Shown here piece after piece: positions 44,409-52,800 of a stretch of 64,000 nucleotides of DNA (the stretch's first letter is position 1; every line of letters starts with the position of its first letter). Position numbers and translations under genes: made by a program. The DNA comes from Bacillus massilioanorexius (lineage in GTDB: Bacteria; Bacillota; Bacilli; Bacillales; DSM-1321), in NCBI RefSeq assembly GCF_902374955.1, contig NZ_CABKRX010000056.1:1-64000 (forward strand), written 5' to 3'. The notes beneath the pieces are model-generated. The model saw only the letters and a program-made list of their open reading frames with translations, searched no databases and was not told the origin of the DNA.

Positions 44409-45713
44409 TTATACAGATGCTTTTTCTTGATCCATCGCTACTTTATCAAGCATTTTAACAAATGGATAATAAACAACAATCGCCATTGCTAGTATTGCGA
44501 TTTGTAGAACAGCACCTTGCCAGCCTGATAGTAGGAAACCAGAAATAATTGGCGGTGTTGTCCAAGGAACCTGAACAGCTACAAATGGTTGAATAAATCC
44601 TAATACAATAGAGAAATATGTCATTAACGTTGCTAAAACTGGTACTAATACGAAAGGAACAATCATTAATGGATTAAAAATAATGGGTAAACCAAAAATG
44701 ATTGGCTCATTGATATTAAATATCCCTGGAACAAGTGACATTTTGGATAATTGACTAACCTGTTGAGATCGAGCTACTAAAAGTGCTGCTACAATTAATC
44801 CTAATGTAATACCCGCTCCACCAAATTTAGCATAAATATCTACAAATTGAGCCGTAACGATTTTCGCGTTTTCTCCTACTTCCAACGCTTGTCCTGCATC
44901 TAAAACAGCTTGATTAGCTAAGGCATTTGACGTTAAAATTGGAGCCATAATACCCATAACGATATTTGGACCGTGTAATCCAAACCACCAGAAAATCGAA
45001 ATAAGAGCCATAATAATGATGATACCTGGTAAAGTATCTGAAAGGTTTTGCATCGGGATTTGTAATACTTTGTAGATAATTTCTGTCATTGAAATTCCTT
45101 GAATCATATCTGCAAATATATATACAAGCATTGATAATAACATAATGGCAAAACCAGGAATTAATGCTGAAAAGGCATTAGAAACTCCATCTGGAACACT
45201 TTCTGGCATTTTGATTCGAATATTTTTTTGAATGAACCATGTGTAGATTGCTCCAACTGCTAGACCTACTAATATCGAAGTAATCATTCCTTGTCCACCA
45301 GTCCAAGCTTTTGGAATAACGCCTCTAACCACTTCTCCTGTTGAACTTACTACAAATGAATTACTTACAATCAAAAACGAAATGATTCCGATAATACCTG
45401 CTGGCACAGCCTCAATATTACTAGCTTTCACGTATGAGTAAGCGATTCCAAAAACAGCTATTAAAGCAATAATATCGAAAGTAGCTCCTGTTACTTGATT
45501 TAACGGTGTCATCCAGTCTTCACCGAATATATTTGCCATAATGCCATTCCAATTTTTAATTGGTAAGTTGGAAAGAAGTAAGAAAATAGAACCTATTAAA
45601 GTTAGTGGCATAGTTAGAACGAAGCCATCTTTAAGTGCCACTACTGATTTTGCATTCGAAAATTTCATAAATGCTGGCATCATTTTCTCGAATAATTTTT
45701 CTAAACGATTCAT
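44409..45713 (-). CDS. celB: PTS cellobiose/beta-glucoside transporter subunit IIC
   Basis: A 434-residue membrane component of a Lac-family (IIC of cellobiose/chitobiose/lichenan) phosphotransferase system. It starts MNRLEKLFEKMMPAFMKFSN and contains about ten hydrophobic segments and the family motifs SIFWWFGLHGPNIVMGIMAP and PGIFNINEPIIFGLPIIFNP, which line the substrate site. The ORF extends 34 codons upstream, but GGAGGT lies 5 nt before ATG 45713. It is separated from the upstream glucosidase gene by 117 bp with a stem-loop, and works with the IIA and IIB genes at 47.3-47.9 kb. Confidence 0.92.
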   Translation of the reverse strand: MNRLEKLFEKMMPAFMKFSNAKSVVALKDGFVLTMPLTLIGSIFLLLSNLPIKNWNGIMANIFGEDWMTPLNQVTGATFDIIALIAVFGIAYSYVKASNIEAVPAGIIGIISFLIVSNSFVVSSTGEVVRGVIPKAWTGGQGMITSILVGLAVGAIYTWFIQKNIRIKMPESVPDGVSNAFSALIPGFAIMLLSMLVYIFADMIQGISMTEIIYKVLQIPMQNLSDTLPGIIIIMALISIFWWFGLHGPNIVMGIMAPILTSNALANQAVLDAGQALEVGENAKIVTAQFVDIYAKFGGAGITLGLIVAALLVARSQQVSQLSKMSLVPGIFNINEPIIFGLPIIFNPLMIVPFVLVPVLATLMTYFSIVLGFIQPFVAVQVPWTTPPIISGFLLSGWQGAVLQIAILAMAIVVYYPFVKMLDKVAMDQEKASV

Positions 45714-45752
45714 ACGTACCTCCGTTGATAGCGAGAATAATCTGAGATAAGG

Positions 45753-45789
45753 ACATCCACTAAATTTTCGATAGAAATTTAGTGGATGT
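45753..45789 (-). other. Intercistronic stem-loop between bglA and celB
   Basis: ACATCCACTAAATTT and AAATTTAGTGGATGT form a perfect 15-bp stem with a 7-nt loop, with no T-run after it on the transcribed strand. This points to mRNA processing or stabilisation and not to full termination. Confidence 0.55.
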
Positions 45790-45830
45790 ACACTTAAAAC
45801 ATTCTGTTTAATCACTTAAACAAATAATGA

Positions 45831-47240
45831 TTATAATTCTTGGCCTCTTGTTTCTATGATGTGTTTATACCAATGGAAAGATAGTTTTTTCTTTCTTGCT
45901 AGATTGTTTTTGTGATCTACATATATAAATCCGTATTGCTTCTTGTAGCCATTTAACCAGCTTAATAAATCAATAACTGACCATGCGTAATAACCTTTTA
46001 AATGAATACCTTCTTGAATAGCAGATTTAACAGCTTTTAAATGCTCTTCAATATACTTAATACGTGGAACATCAACGATTTCATTATCAATGATTGGATC
46101 TTCGTCGCCTAAACCATTTTCTGTGATATATAATTTCACATCACCATAACGATCTTTTAGCATTCTTAGACCATCTAAGAAACCTTCAGCTGAGATTTCC
46201 CAACCCCATTTTGTATATACCTTGTCGTCCATCATAACGGTTTTATATACTCCATCAAATGATGCGTTTCCTGGTTTACCTGTTGACTTATCACGATTTG
46301 CTTCTGTAATTTCTACCACTTCATGATTTTTCATCACTCGCTGTGGTTGGTAATAGTTAAGACCCATGAAGTCATTATATTCAGCTGTATCTTTTAATAA
46401 TTGCAGTTCAGATTCCGTCCAATCAGGCGTCAATCCTTTTTCAGCTAGGGTATCTACTACATACTTTGGATACTCTCCTTTTAAGATTGGATCATAGTAC
46501 CAGAACGTATCGTAGTAATTACAATGATTAGTCGCAAAAATATTTTCTTCCGAGCTATCAACACTAAATGCTGGACTAAATACATGTGTAATACCGATTT
46601 CTCCAAATTGCTTTAAACCTTTATATATTTCTACAGCTTTTGCATGTGAAACAAATACATTATGTGTTGCTTGGAAATATTTCTTTTGATCATTTATAAG
46701 GCCTGGTGGATGAGCTCCAGCAATGTAGCCTAATCTGCAAAAAACAATGGCTTCATTAAAGGTAATCCAATGCTTAACACGATCTCCGAAAGCTTTAAAA
46801 CATACCTCTGCATATTTAGCAAATGCATCTACTGTACGTTTGTTAACCCAGCCTCCAGCGGCTTCTAATGTTTGCGGTAAATCCCAGTGATAAAGCGTGA
46901 CAAAAGGAACAATTCCATATTTTAAGCATTCATCAATTAGATTGTTATAAAATTGAATGCCTTTTTCATTTACTTCTCCATCGCCATCTGGAATAATACG
47001 AGCCCAAGAGATTGAAAATCTGTATGACTCTAATCCCATCTCAGCCATTAATTTTACATCTTCTTTATATCTATGGTAGTGATCTACTGCAACATCACCA
47101 TTTGTGTTTTCAAATGTTTTACCAGGAATTTTTGAAAACACATCCCAGTTAGTTTCGCCTTTTCCGTCTACATTCCAGGCACCTTCTACTTGATAAGATG
47201 CCGATGCAGCACCAAACAAGAAATCCTTTGGAAACTTCAT
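45831..47240 (-). CDS. bglA: 6-phospho-beta-glucosidase (glycoside hydrolase family 1)
   Basis: A 469-residue GH1 enzyme that hydrolyses phosphorylated beta-glucosides delivered by the PTS. The N-terminus FLFGAASASYQVEGA, the acid/base Glu in HWITFNEAIV and the nucleophile Glu in YITENGLGD are present. Near the C-terminus Ser427, Lys434 and Tyr436 (LLSWLNGYKKQYGF) match the Ser-x6-Lys-x-Tyr triad that recognises the 6-phosphate, in place of the Glu-Trp pair of unphosphorylated-substrate enzymes. It sits between the PTS IIB and IIC genes. Confidence 0.92.
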   Translation of the reverse strand: MKFPKDFLFGAASASYQVEGAWNVDGKGETNWDVFSKIPGKTFENTNGDVAVDHYHRYKEDVKLMAEMGLESYRFSISWARIIPDGDGEVNEKGIQFYNNLIDECLKYGIVPFVTLYHWDLPQTLEAAGGWVNKRTVDAFAKYAEVCFKAFGDRVKHWITFNEAIVFCRLGYIAGAHPPGLINDQKKYFQATHNVFVSHAKAVEIYKGLKQFGEIGITHVFSPAFSVDSSEENIFATNHCNYYDTFWYYDPILKGEYPKYVVDTLAEKGLTPDWTESELQLLKDTAEYNDFMGLNYYQPQRVMKNHEVVEITEANRDKSTGKPGNASFDGVYKTVMMDDKVYTKWGWEISAEGFLDGLRMLKDRYGDVKLYITENGLGDEDPIIDNEIVDVPRIKYIEEHLKAVKSAIQEGIHLKGYYAWSVIDLLSWLNGYKKQYGFIYVDHKNNLARKKKLSFHWYKHIIETRGQEL

Positions 47241-47259
47241 GTTATACCTCCTAAACCAA

Positions 47260-47565
47260 TTACTTGGCTAATTTTAATGCATGTTCTAAAACATTAGCTC
47301 CATTCATCATGCCATAATCTATTGTGTTAATTACTTCAACCGGTACTCCCTTTGGTGCGCATACACCTTGAGCTTTAGCAAGAAGGAATTTCACTTGAGG
47401 CCCTAATAGTGCGACATCAATCGAATCAACAATTTGTTCTAATTCTGATTCAGGGTAAGCATTAATTTCCACTTCTAATCCTTTAGTTTCTGCTGCTTGT
47501 TTCATTTTAGTAACGAGCATACTTGTTGACATACCTGCTGAACAAAATAATCCGATTTTAGTCAT
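47260..47565 (-). CDS. celA: PTS cellobiose-type subunit IIB
   Basis: A 101-residue phosphocarrier. The phosphorylated cysteine is Cys8 in KIGLFCSAGMSTSMLVTKM, followed by ALLGPQVKFLL. It transfers phosphate from IIA to the incoming sugar at IIC. Its ATG overlaps the IIA stop by one nucleotide (TAATG), indicating coupled translation. Confidence 0.94.
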   Translation of the reverse strand: MTKIGLFCSAGMSTSMLVTKMKQAAETKGLEVEINAYPESELEQIVDSIDVALLGPQVKFLLAKAQGVCAPKGVPVEVINTIDYGMMNGANVLEHALKLAK

Positions 47566-47918
47566 TATAGATTTCCTCCTACCTTCTCTTTTAATGTATT
47601 AATCTCTTTTTGCATTGAAACTAAATTACCTAATAATTCTTTTACTAAAATAGCATTCATCAAATGATCTTGAGCATGAATCATTAAAATTCCAATTTCT
47701 GCTTTATTGCCATTTGCTTCTTCTGTAATTAAACTTGTTTGAACTTTATGAGCTTCGTTTAATGATGCCTCACCTTGTTTTATAAGTGCTTCTGCTTCTT
47801 CATATTTATGTTCTTGAACTAGGTTTATTGCTTGGTAAAAACTTGATTTAGCATCTCCAGCTCCAGCAATCAAACCAAAAATTTTCATCGATAATTCTTC
47901 TTGTGTTGCAACTGACAT
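47565..47918 (-). CDS. celC: PTS cellobiose/lactose-type subunit IIA
   Basis: A 117-residue three-helix IIA of the Lac family. SFYQAINLVQEHKYEEAEAL and the active-site His in ILMIHAQDHLMNAILVKELL define it. It receives phosphate from HPr. First gene of the beta-glucoside operon; the control region with a palindrome and cre lies just upstream. Gene order IIA-IIB-GH1-IIC. Confidence 0.93.
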   Translation of the reverse strand: MSVATQEELSMKIFGLIAGAGDAKSSFYQAINLVQEHKYEEAEALIKQGEASLNEAHKVQTSLITEEANGNKAEIGILMIHAQDHLMNAILVKELLGNLVSMQKEINTLKEKVGGNL

Positions 47919-47963
47919 CTATTTCACCCTCCGATTTATAATAATATATTAAATTCATTGGTA

Positions 47964-47985
47964 TCAATTCGTCGGTACGAATTGA
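47964..47985. promoter_or_regulatory. Candidate GntR/UTRA operator of the beta-glucoside operon
   Basis: TCAATTCGT and ACGAATTGA form a perfect 9-bp inverted repeat with a CGGT spacer, about 46 bp upstream of the IIA start. Its size and position fit the operator for the GntR/UTRA regulator encoded at the other end of the locus. Confidence 0.6.
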
Positions 47986-48007
47986 GTATATACCATCATT
48001 TTGTAGC

Positions 48008-48021
48008 TGTAAACGGTTTCT
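48008..48021. promoter_or_regulatory. CcpA cre box of the beta-glucoside operon
   Basis: TGTAAACGGTTTCT matches TGWAANCGNTNWCA at 13 of 14 positions and lies about 90 bp before the IIA start codon. Confidence 0.65.
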
Positions 48022-48139
48022 TATAAAATTATTTCAAAATAATTTATAAGCATTGTTAAAAATAATACGGTTACATCATTTCCCAGCGAAAATACAGACG
48101 AATAATATCGATTCCAATAACTTATTACTCTTATTTTTG

Positions 48140-48226
48140 TTACGCTATTTTTACATTAATAGAAATAAATAGACGGAAAGTAAAAAGATTGGAGCCATAG
48201 CCAAAAATAAAAATAAATAAAGGCAT
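48140..48226 (-). CDS. Possible 28-residue hydrophobic peptide
   Basis: AGGAGG lies 7 nt before an ATG opening a short frame with a hydrophobic start (MPLFIFIFGYGSN). A neighbouring frame over the same DNA reads LFLAMAPIFLLSVYLFLLM, a typical single transmembrane helix, so this may be a small membrane protein with a frameshift, or chance AT-rich sequence. It lies in the 538-bp gap between the PTS operon and the next gene. Confidence 0.25.
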   Translation of the reverse strand: MPLFIFIFGYGSNLFTFRLFISINVKIA

Positions 48227-48282
48227 TTCTTTACCTCCTAGAGCAGAATTCAACTCAGCCTGTATTTAATGGCAACAAAGTA

Positions 48283-48311
48283 TGCGAAAACAGCCTTTCT
48301 TTAAAGCAAAA
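48283..48311. repeat. Short dispersed repeat shared with 39382-39410
   Basis: TGCGAAAACAGCCTTTCTTT then AAAGCAAAA is an inverted copy of 39382-39410. It sits directly beside a palindromic terminator here and near a repeat cluster there. Confidence 0.45.
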
Positions 48312-48353
48312 GGCAGCTTCAAAAGTGATTGTTAATCACTTTTGAAGCTGCCT
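48311..48353. terminator. Perfect palindromic terminator (AAAAGTGATT-core family)
   Basis: AGGCAGCTTCAAAAGTGATT and AATCACTTTTGAAGCTGCCT form a perfect 20-bp stem with a GTT loop. Read leftward it is followed by TTTTGCTTT, so it ends the DUF4395-type gene. Best example of the terminator family in this window. Confidence 0.9.
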
Positions 48354-48456
48354 CTACAGTCCATTTTTGCTATTAAGTATTGTGCTGAATCTTTCATTTA
48401 GCTATTTCATAGATATTTGAGATTGTAATAGTTAAAACGTATAGAGCGCATATCTT

Positions 48457-48882
48457 TTATCTTATCGATCTTCGGTAACGATATTGTTTCCACTGAAAAC
48501 GAATAAAACATCCAACACAAAAGCCCAATATAGCACCTATATTAGCTAGCGCACACATAATAATAAAAATGTAATATACAATTAGTAGACCTAAGTAAAA
48601 GAATACAAGCGCTAAAAATAACATAATGAATGCAAGTAAACTATTAAAAGCAAGTTGATCTCGATCTTCCATAATATAAGTTCGATTTTTTCTTAAAAAA
48701 TGTTTTCCGATAAAAATAATCGGATTTTTACCAAAAAAAGCTCCTAATCCAAAATATAACAGAGGTATTACGATTAATAATGGTTGTTGTGTATATAAAG
48801 CAAATAAAATAATAAAGACTGTTATCCAATTTGATACTCTCACTAGTGGCTGTGGAACTATTAGTGTAGTATGATTTCCCAT
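48457..48882 (-). CDS. DUF4395-type integral membrane protein
   Basis: A 141-residue membrane protein with hydrophobic segments at about 20-38, 40-55, 80-98 and 100-125. The N-terminal VPQPLVRVSNWITVFIILFAL matches the DUF4395 family opening (xPRPLVRxNQ). I use ATG 48882, preceded by AAGGAG; the ORF is open 30 codons further upstream without a ribosome site. It ends with a basic tail (WKQYRYRRSIR). Function unknown; alone, with no functional partner nearby. Confidence 0.7.
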   Translation of the reverse strand: MGNHTTLIVPQPLVRVSNWITVFIILFALYTQQPLLIVIPLLYFGLGAFFGKNPIIFIGKHFLRKNRTYIMEDRDQLAFNSLLAFIMLFLALVFFYLGLLIVYYIFIIMCALANIGAILGFCVGCFIRFQWKQYRYRRSIR

Positions 48883-48990
48883 AAAGATTCTCCTTACTAT
48901 ATAATTCTTAGTATTATTATATGAATTGTCTGTTATTATGATAACATTAAACACTTTATTTCGAAAAGTCAAACTTTTTAATCTAAATAA

Positions 48991-49028
48991 AAAAGCAGAC
49001 AGGAGATATAAAATCGCCGTCTGCTTTT
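48991..49028 (-). terminator. Terminator of the YbaK-type gene
   Basis: AAAAGCAGACGGCGAT and a complementary arm with a GAGATATAAA loop (plus-strand AAAAGCAGAC and GTCTGCTTTT) followed by a T-run on the minus strand. Confidence 0.75.
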
Positions 49029-49131
49029 TATTAATAAGATTTATTTAACACTATCATGTCATTTATGGCTATAGAAATGTACGAAATCCATCAATGCAAT
49101 GAAGCAAAACCTATTATTTTAAAGATATTTT

Positions 49132-49599
49132 TTATCGAGCTTTACAAACATCTACCCATTTTTCTGCTTTTGAATAGGTTTCTATCTCATCACATGTTAA
49201 TTCAATAGCAGAATTGCTGCTCCCGCATGCTGGAAATAAAGTATCAAATCTTTTCATCGATTCATCTAAATAAACTTTTAATGTTTTTTTCAAACCAAAA
49301 GGACAAACTCCACCAATTGCATGTCCTGTTTCTTCCAACACTTCTTCTGGGGATAGCATTTTTGCTTTATAGCCAAACTCTGATTTGAATTTTTTATTAT
49401 CAATTTTAACATCGCCCGCTGCTACCACTAAAATAGCTCCTTCCCCATCTTTAAAGGAAAGAGTTTTCGCTATACGAGCTGGAATTACGTTTAGAGCTTC
49501 TGCAGCAAGTTCAACCGTAGCACTTGATTGATTGAATTCTAATATTTTATCTTCTAGGTTCAAATTATGGAAATGTTGCCTAACTTGATCAATAGCCAT
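49132..49599 (-). CDS. YbaK/EbsC family aminoacyl-tRNA editing protein
   Basis: A 155-residue single-domain trans-editing protein of the YbaK/ProX superfamily. These proteins hydrolyse mischarged aminoacyl-tRNAs, mostly Cys- or Ala-tRNA-Pro. The fold motifs are IPARIAKTLSFKDGEGAILV, GDVKIDNKKFK (catalytic Lys), and the GHAIGGVCPFGLKKTLKVYL loop (GxxPxG). It is monocistronic. Which tRNA it edits is not predictable. Confidence 0.9.
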   Translation of the reverse strand: MAIDQVRQHFHNLNLEDKILEFNQSSATVELAAEALNVIPARIAKTLSFKDGEGAILVVAAGDVKIDNKKFKSEFGYKAKMLSPEEVLEETGHAIGGVCPFGLKKTLKVYLDESMKRFDTLFPACGSSNSAIELTCDEIETYSKAEKWVDVCKAR

Positions 49600-49823
49600 C
49601 TATGTACTCTCCTTGTTTAATTTTCTGAATTTTATATATTTTATCCATCATTATAGTACAAGTTGATTCATGAATAAAATGTTTTTACACTTTTAAGCTA
49701 TTTTTGCTATATAAAAATAAAGTGTTTCCCAAAGTATAAGAAGACAAACTCTCTTATTCCATCATTGTAAATGTTTGTTATACTTGGAATATATGGTATT
49801 GAAATTTAACAAAGGTGGTCATT

Positions 49824-51131
49824 ATGAATAAGCTCACAGAACATTTAATTGTTATCTCTTTTGATTGTCTATCCGCTTTAGATTTACCAGTACTTAAGAC
49901 ACTACCTCATTTCAAAGAATTTCTAAAAAAGAGTACATACTGTGATAATGTTGAAACGATTTATCCATCTGTTACCTATCCATGTCATGCCACAATAGTT
50001 ACTGGTAATTTTCCAAATAGACACGGAATCATCAATAATACATTTATCCAACCTGGAATAGAATCTCCTGATTGGTATTGGCATCGCAAGCATGTTAAAG
50101 GTACAACTCTGTATGATGAAGCTAAAAAAGCCGGTATGAAGACAGCTGCTTTATTATGGCCTGTTACAGCAAAAGCCAAAATCGATTACAACATGCCAGA
50201 AATTTTTGCAAATCGTCCATGGCATAATCAAATAGCCGTCTCTTTTTTTAACGGAAGTCCTTTATATCAATTAGATATGAACAAACGCTTTGGACATATT
50301 CGAAATGGACTTAATCAACCTGAATTAGATGATTTTGTATTAGAATCTACTGTACAAACGATTAAAACGAGAAAACCACATTTGATGCTTATCCATTTCA
50401 CAGATTTAGATACCATGCGACACTATCATGGCTTTTCTTCAAATGAAGCTCAGGAAGCATTACGTAGGCATGATTATCGACTTGGTAGAATTATCGAATC
50501 ACTAAAGGATAGTGGTATTTATGAAAATTCAACTATTATCGCTTTAGGAGATCATAGTGCACTCGATGAATCCAAAGCCGTAAAATTAAATGTCTTATTT
50601 AAAGAACAAGGACTCATTACAACAAATAATTATGGAAAAATTAAAGATTGGAAGGCTTACTGCAAGAGCTGTGATGGTTCGGCTTATGTGTATATTAAGA
50701 ATCAAAATGATACAGAAACCAAAAATAAGATCAATCTCCTATTAAATCAATTAGTTCAAGATGCTGAAAATGGCATCGAAAAAATATTAACAAATGAAGA
50801 AGCTGTCAAAAAAGGTGCGGATGGACAATGTCTCTATATGATTGAGGCTCATAAAGGATATTACTTCAAAGAGTTTCATGAGGGAAATTATATCGATACT
50901 ATTACAAGAGAAGATGTACTATCAAAACGATATACCATTGCCTCACATGGATATTCACCCGAAAAGGATCATTATAAAACAATCTTTATGGCGTCAGGTA
51001 AAGGTATTAAATCCGGACAACAGCTTAACTCCATGCATCTTGTCGATGAAGGGCCTACTTTTGCTCGTCTCTTAGGACTTCATCTTGGAAATACAGATGG
51101 TCGAGTATTAGAAGAAATATTAAGTATGTAA
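49824..51131 (+). CDS. Alkaline phosphatase superfamily phosphodiesterase (NPP-type)
   Basis: A 435-residue metal-dependent hydrolase of the ectonucleotide pyrophosphatase/phosphodiesterase branch, without a signal peptide. The two-zinc site is complete: ISFDCLS (Asp), the nucleophile Thr in IYPSVTYPCHATIVTG, FTDLDTMRHYHG (Asp/His), ALGDHSA (Asp-His) and ASHGYSPEKDHYKT (His). GTG at 49815 lies in the ribosome site (AAAGGTGG), so I use ATG 49824. Bacterial members cleave nucleotide or phospholipid phosphodiesters; the physiological substrate is unknown. Confidence 0.88.
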   Translation: MNKLTEHLIVISFDCLSALDLPVLKTLPHFKEFLKKSTYCDNVETIYPSVTYPCHATIVTGNFPNRHGIINNTFIQPGIESPDWYWHRKHVKGTTLYDEAKKAGMKTAALLWPVTAKAKIDYNMPEIFANRPWHNQIAVSFFNGSPLYQLDMNKRFGHIRNGLNQPELDDFVLESTVQTIKTRKPHLMLIHFTDLDTMRHYHGFSSNEAQEALRRHDYRLGRIIESLKDSGIYENSTIIALGDHSALDESKAVKLNVLFKEQGLITTNNYGKIKDWKAYCKSCDGSAYVYIKNQNDTETKNKINLLLNQLVQDAENGIEKILTNEEAVKKGADGQCLYMIEAHKGYYFKEFHEGNYIDTITREDVLSKRYTIASHGYSPEKDHYKTIFMASGKGIKSGQQLNSMHLVDEGPTFARLLGLHLGNTDGRVLEEILSM

Positions 51132-51224
51132 AATTATTATTAAACCTCTGAATATTATTACTTAATAAGAAATTTTTTTAATACAATACTATAAAGAGCA
51201 TATACAAGGGGGGAGTCTAGATTT

Positions 51225-52505
51225 ATGAAGAAATATACTAAACAGGAAAATAGTTGGGTTCTTTATGATTGGGCGAATTCTGCCTATTCCATTATCATAA
51301 CAACGGCTGTTTTTCCTCTTTATTATAAGGCATCTGCAACTGAAGCAGGAATCACAGCTGCAAAATCGACTGCTTACTTAGGTTATACCATTGCTATTGC
51401 TACCTTTATTTTGGCTATGCTTGGTCCTATCCTAGGTACGATTGCAGACTATCGGAGTTATAAGAAAAAGTTTTTTACATTTTTCTTTGTTTTAGGTATT
51501 GCTTCTACGGCTTTACTTGCCATTATACCGAGTGATCTTTGGTTTTTACTATTAATCTGCTATACGATTACTGCTATTGGATTTGCTGGTTCAAATGTAT
51601 TTTACGATGCATTTCTTGTCGATGTTTCTTCCGTCAGCCGAATGAATAAAGTATCCGCACGTGGTTTTAGTTCGGGCTATATCGGTAGTACAATTCCATT
51701 TATTATTTGTATCATTCTCATCTTATTAGCTCAAAGCGAAGTAATACCTATTTCCGTAACTATAGCCAGTCAAATATCCTTTCTTATAACTGCAATTTGG
51801 TGGGGAATCTTTACTATTCCAATGCTAAGGAACGTACAACAAGAATACTATATTGAACGTGAACCTAAACCAATTGTCAACAGCTTTAAGCGACTTGGCG
51901 TTACGTTTAAAAATATTCGTACTCACCGAACACTCTTTTTATTTTTACTGGCTTACTTCTTTTACATCGACGGTGTTGGTACTATTATCACGATGTCAAC
52001 TGCTTATGGATCTGATTTAGGAATCAGCTCTACCAATCTTCTCATTATCTTATTTGCTACCCAAGTTGTAGCAGCTCCTTTCGCTATCTTATATGGAAAA
52101 TTGGCAGAGAAATTCACCGGAAAAATCATGCTATATGTCGGAATATGCATTTATATTATTGTTTGTATTTACGCCTTTTTCATGAAAACGGTTGTAGATT
52201 TTTGGATATTAGCTATGCTTGTAGCAACCTCTCAAGGAGGAATTCAAGCATTAAGTCGATCCTATTTTGCTAAGCTTGTACCAAAAGAAAAATCAAACGA
52301 GTTTTTTGGCTTTTATAATATTTTCGGCAAATTCGCATCCATTATGGGACCACTATTAGTAGCTGTGACTTCACAGCTAACTGGAAATTCTGCTTATGGT
52401 GTGTTTAGTTTAGTTGTTTTATTCATCATTGGAATTATTATTTTATATTTTGTTCCTGAACCGAAAGCAGAAGTATCGTTGAATCCTGAAACAAGTGCTT
52501 ACTAA
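51225..52505 (+). CDS. MFS transporter, UMF1 (Atg22-like) family
   Basis: A 426-residue protein with 12 transmembrane segments. The opening SWVLYDWANSAYSIIITTAVFP and the mid-protein LFLLAYFFYIDGVGTIITMS are hallmarks of the UMF1/vacuole-effluxer Atg22-like family, and ATSQGGIQALSRSYFAKLVPK is also typical. Fungal members export amino acids from the vacuole; bacterial substrates are unknown. GGGGAG lies about 10 nt before the ATG. It follows the phosphodiesterase by 93 bp and may be cotranscribed. Confidence 0.88.
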   Translation: MKKYTKQENSWVLYDWANSAYSIIITTAVFPLYYKASATEAGITAAKSTAYLGYTIAIATFILAMLGPILGTIADYRSYKKKFFTFFFVLGIASTALLAIIPSDLWFLLLICYTITAIGFAGSNVFYDAFLVDVSSVSRMNKVSARGFSSGYIGSTIPFIICIILILLAQSEVIPISVTIASQISFLITAIWWGIFTIPMLRNVQQEYYIEREPKPIVNSFKRLGVTFKNIRTHRTLFLFLLAYFFYIDGVGTIITMSTAYGSDLGISSTNLLIILFATQVVAAPFAILYGKLAEKFTGKIMLYVGICIYIIVCIYAFFMKTVVDFWILAMLVATSQGGIQALSRSYFAKLVPKEKSNEFFGFYNIFGKFASIMGPLLVAVTSQLTGNSAYGVFSLVVLFIIGIIILYFVPEPKAEVSLNPETSAY

Positions 52506-52522
52506 TTACAAATTAAAAGAGA

Positions 52523-52563
52523 GGGCGTCCAAAAAGTGATGTTTTATCGTTTTTTGGACGCCC
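52523..52563 (+). terminator. Terminator (AAAAGTGAT-core family)
   Basis: GGGCGTCCAAAAA and TTTTTGGACGCCC form the stem around GTGATGTTTTATCGT. It follows the UMF1 gene by 17 nt. Confidence 0.85.
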
Positions 52564-52800
52564 TTACGCTTTATAAATTGTTTTTTATAATTAGATTATA
52601 CTTCCTAAAAAAGCTGTTCTTACACGCTTTGTCATATGTTTATTTTTTACATATTCATTAAGAAACAAAGAAGATAAAAGTGGAATTAAAAGGGAAGAGC
52701 TCAACTGAAAAAGCTGACTTGCACTAACTTCTTTAAAAATACAGCATTGAGCACTAATAACTCTCCAAAATATAGAAAGCTATTTCTAAGTCAGCATCAT

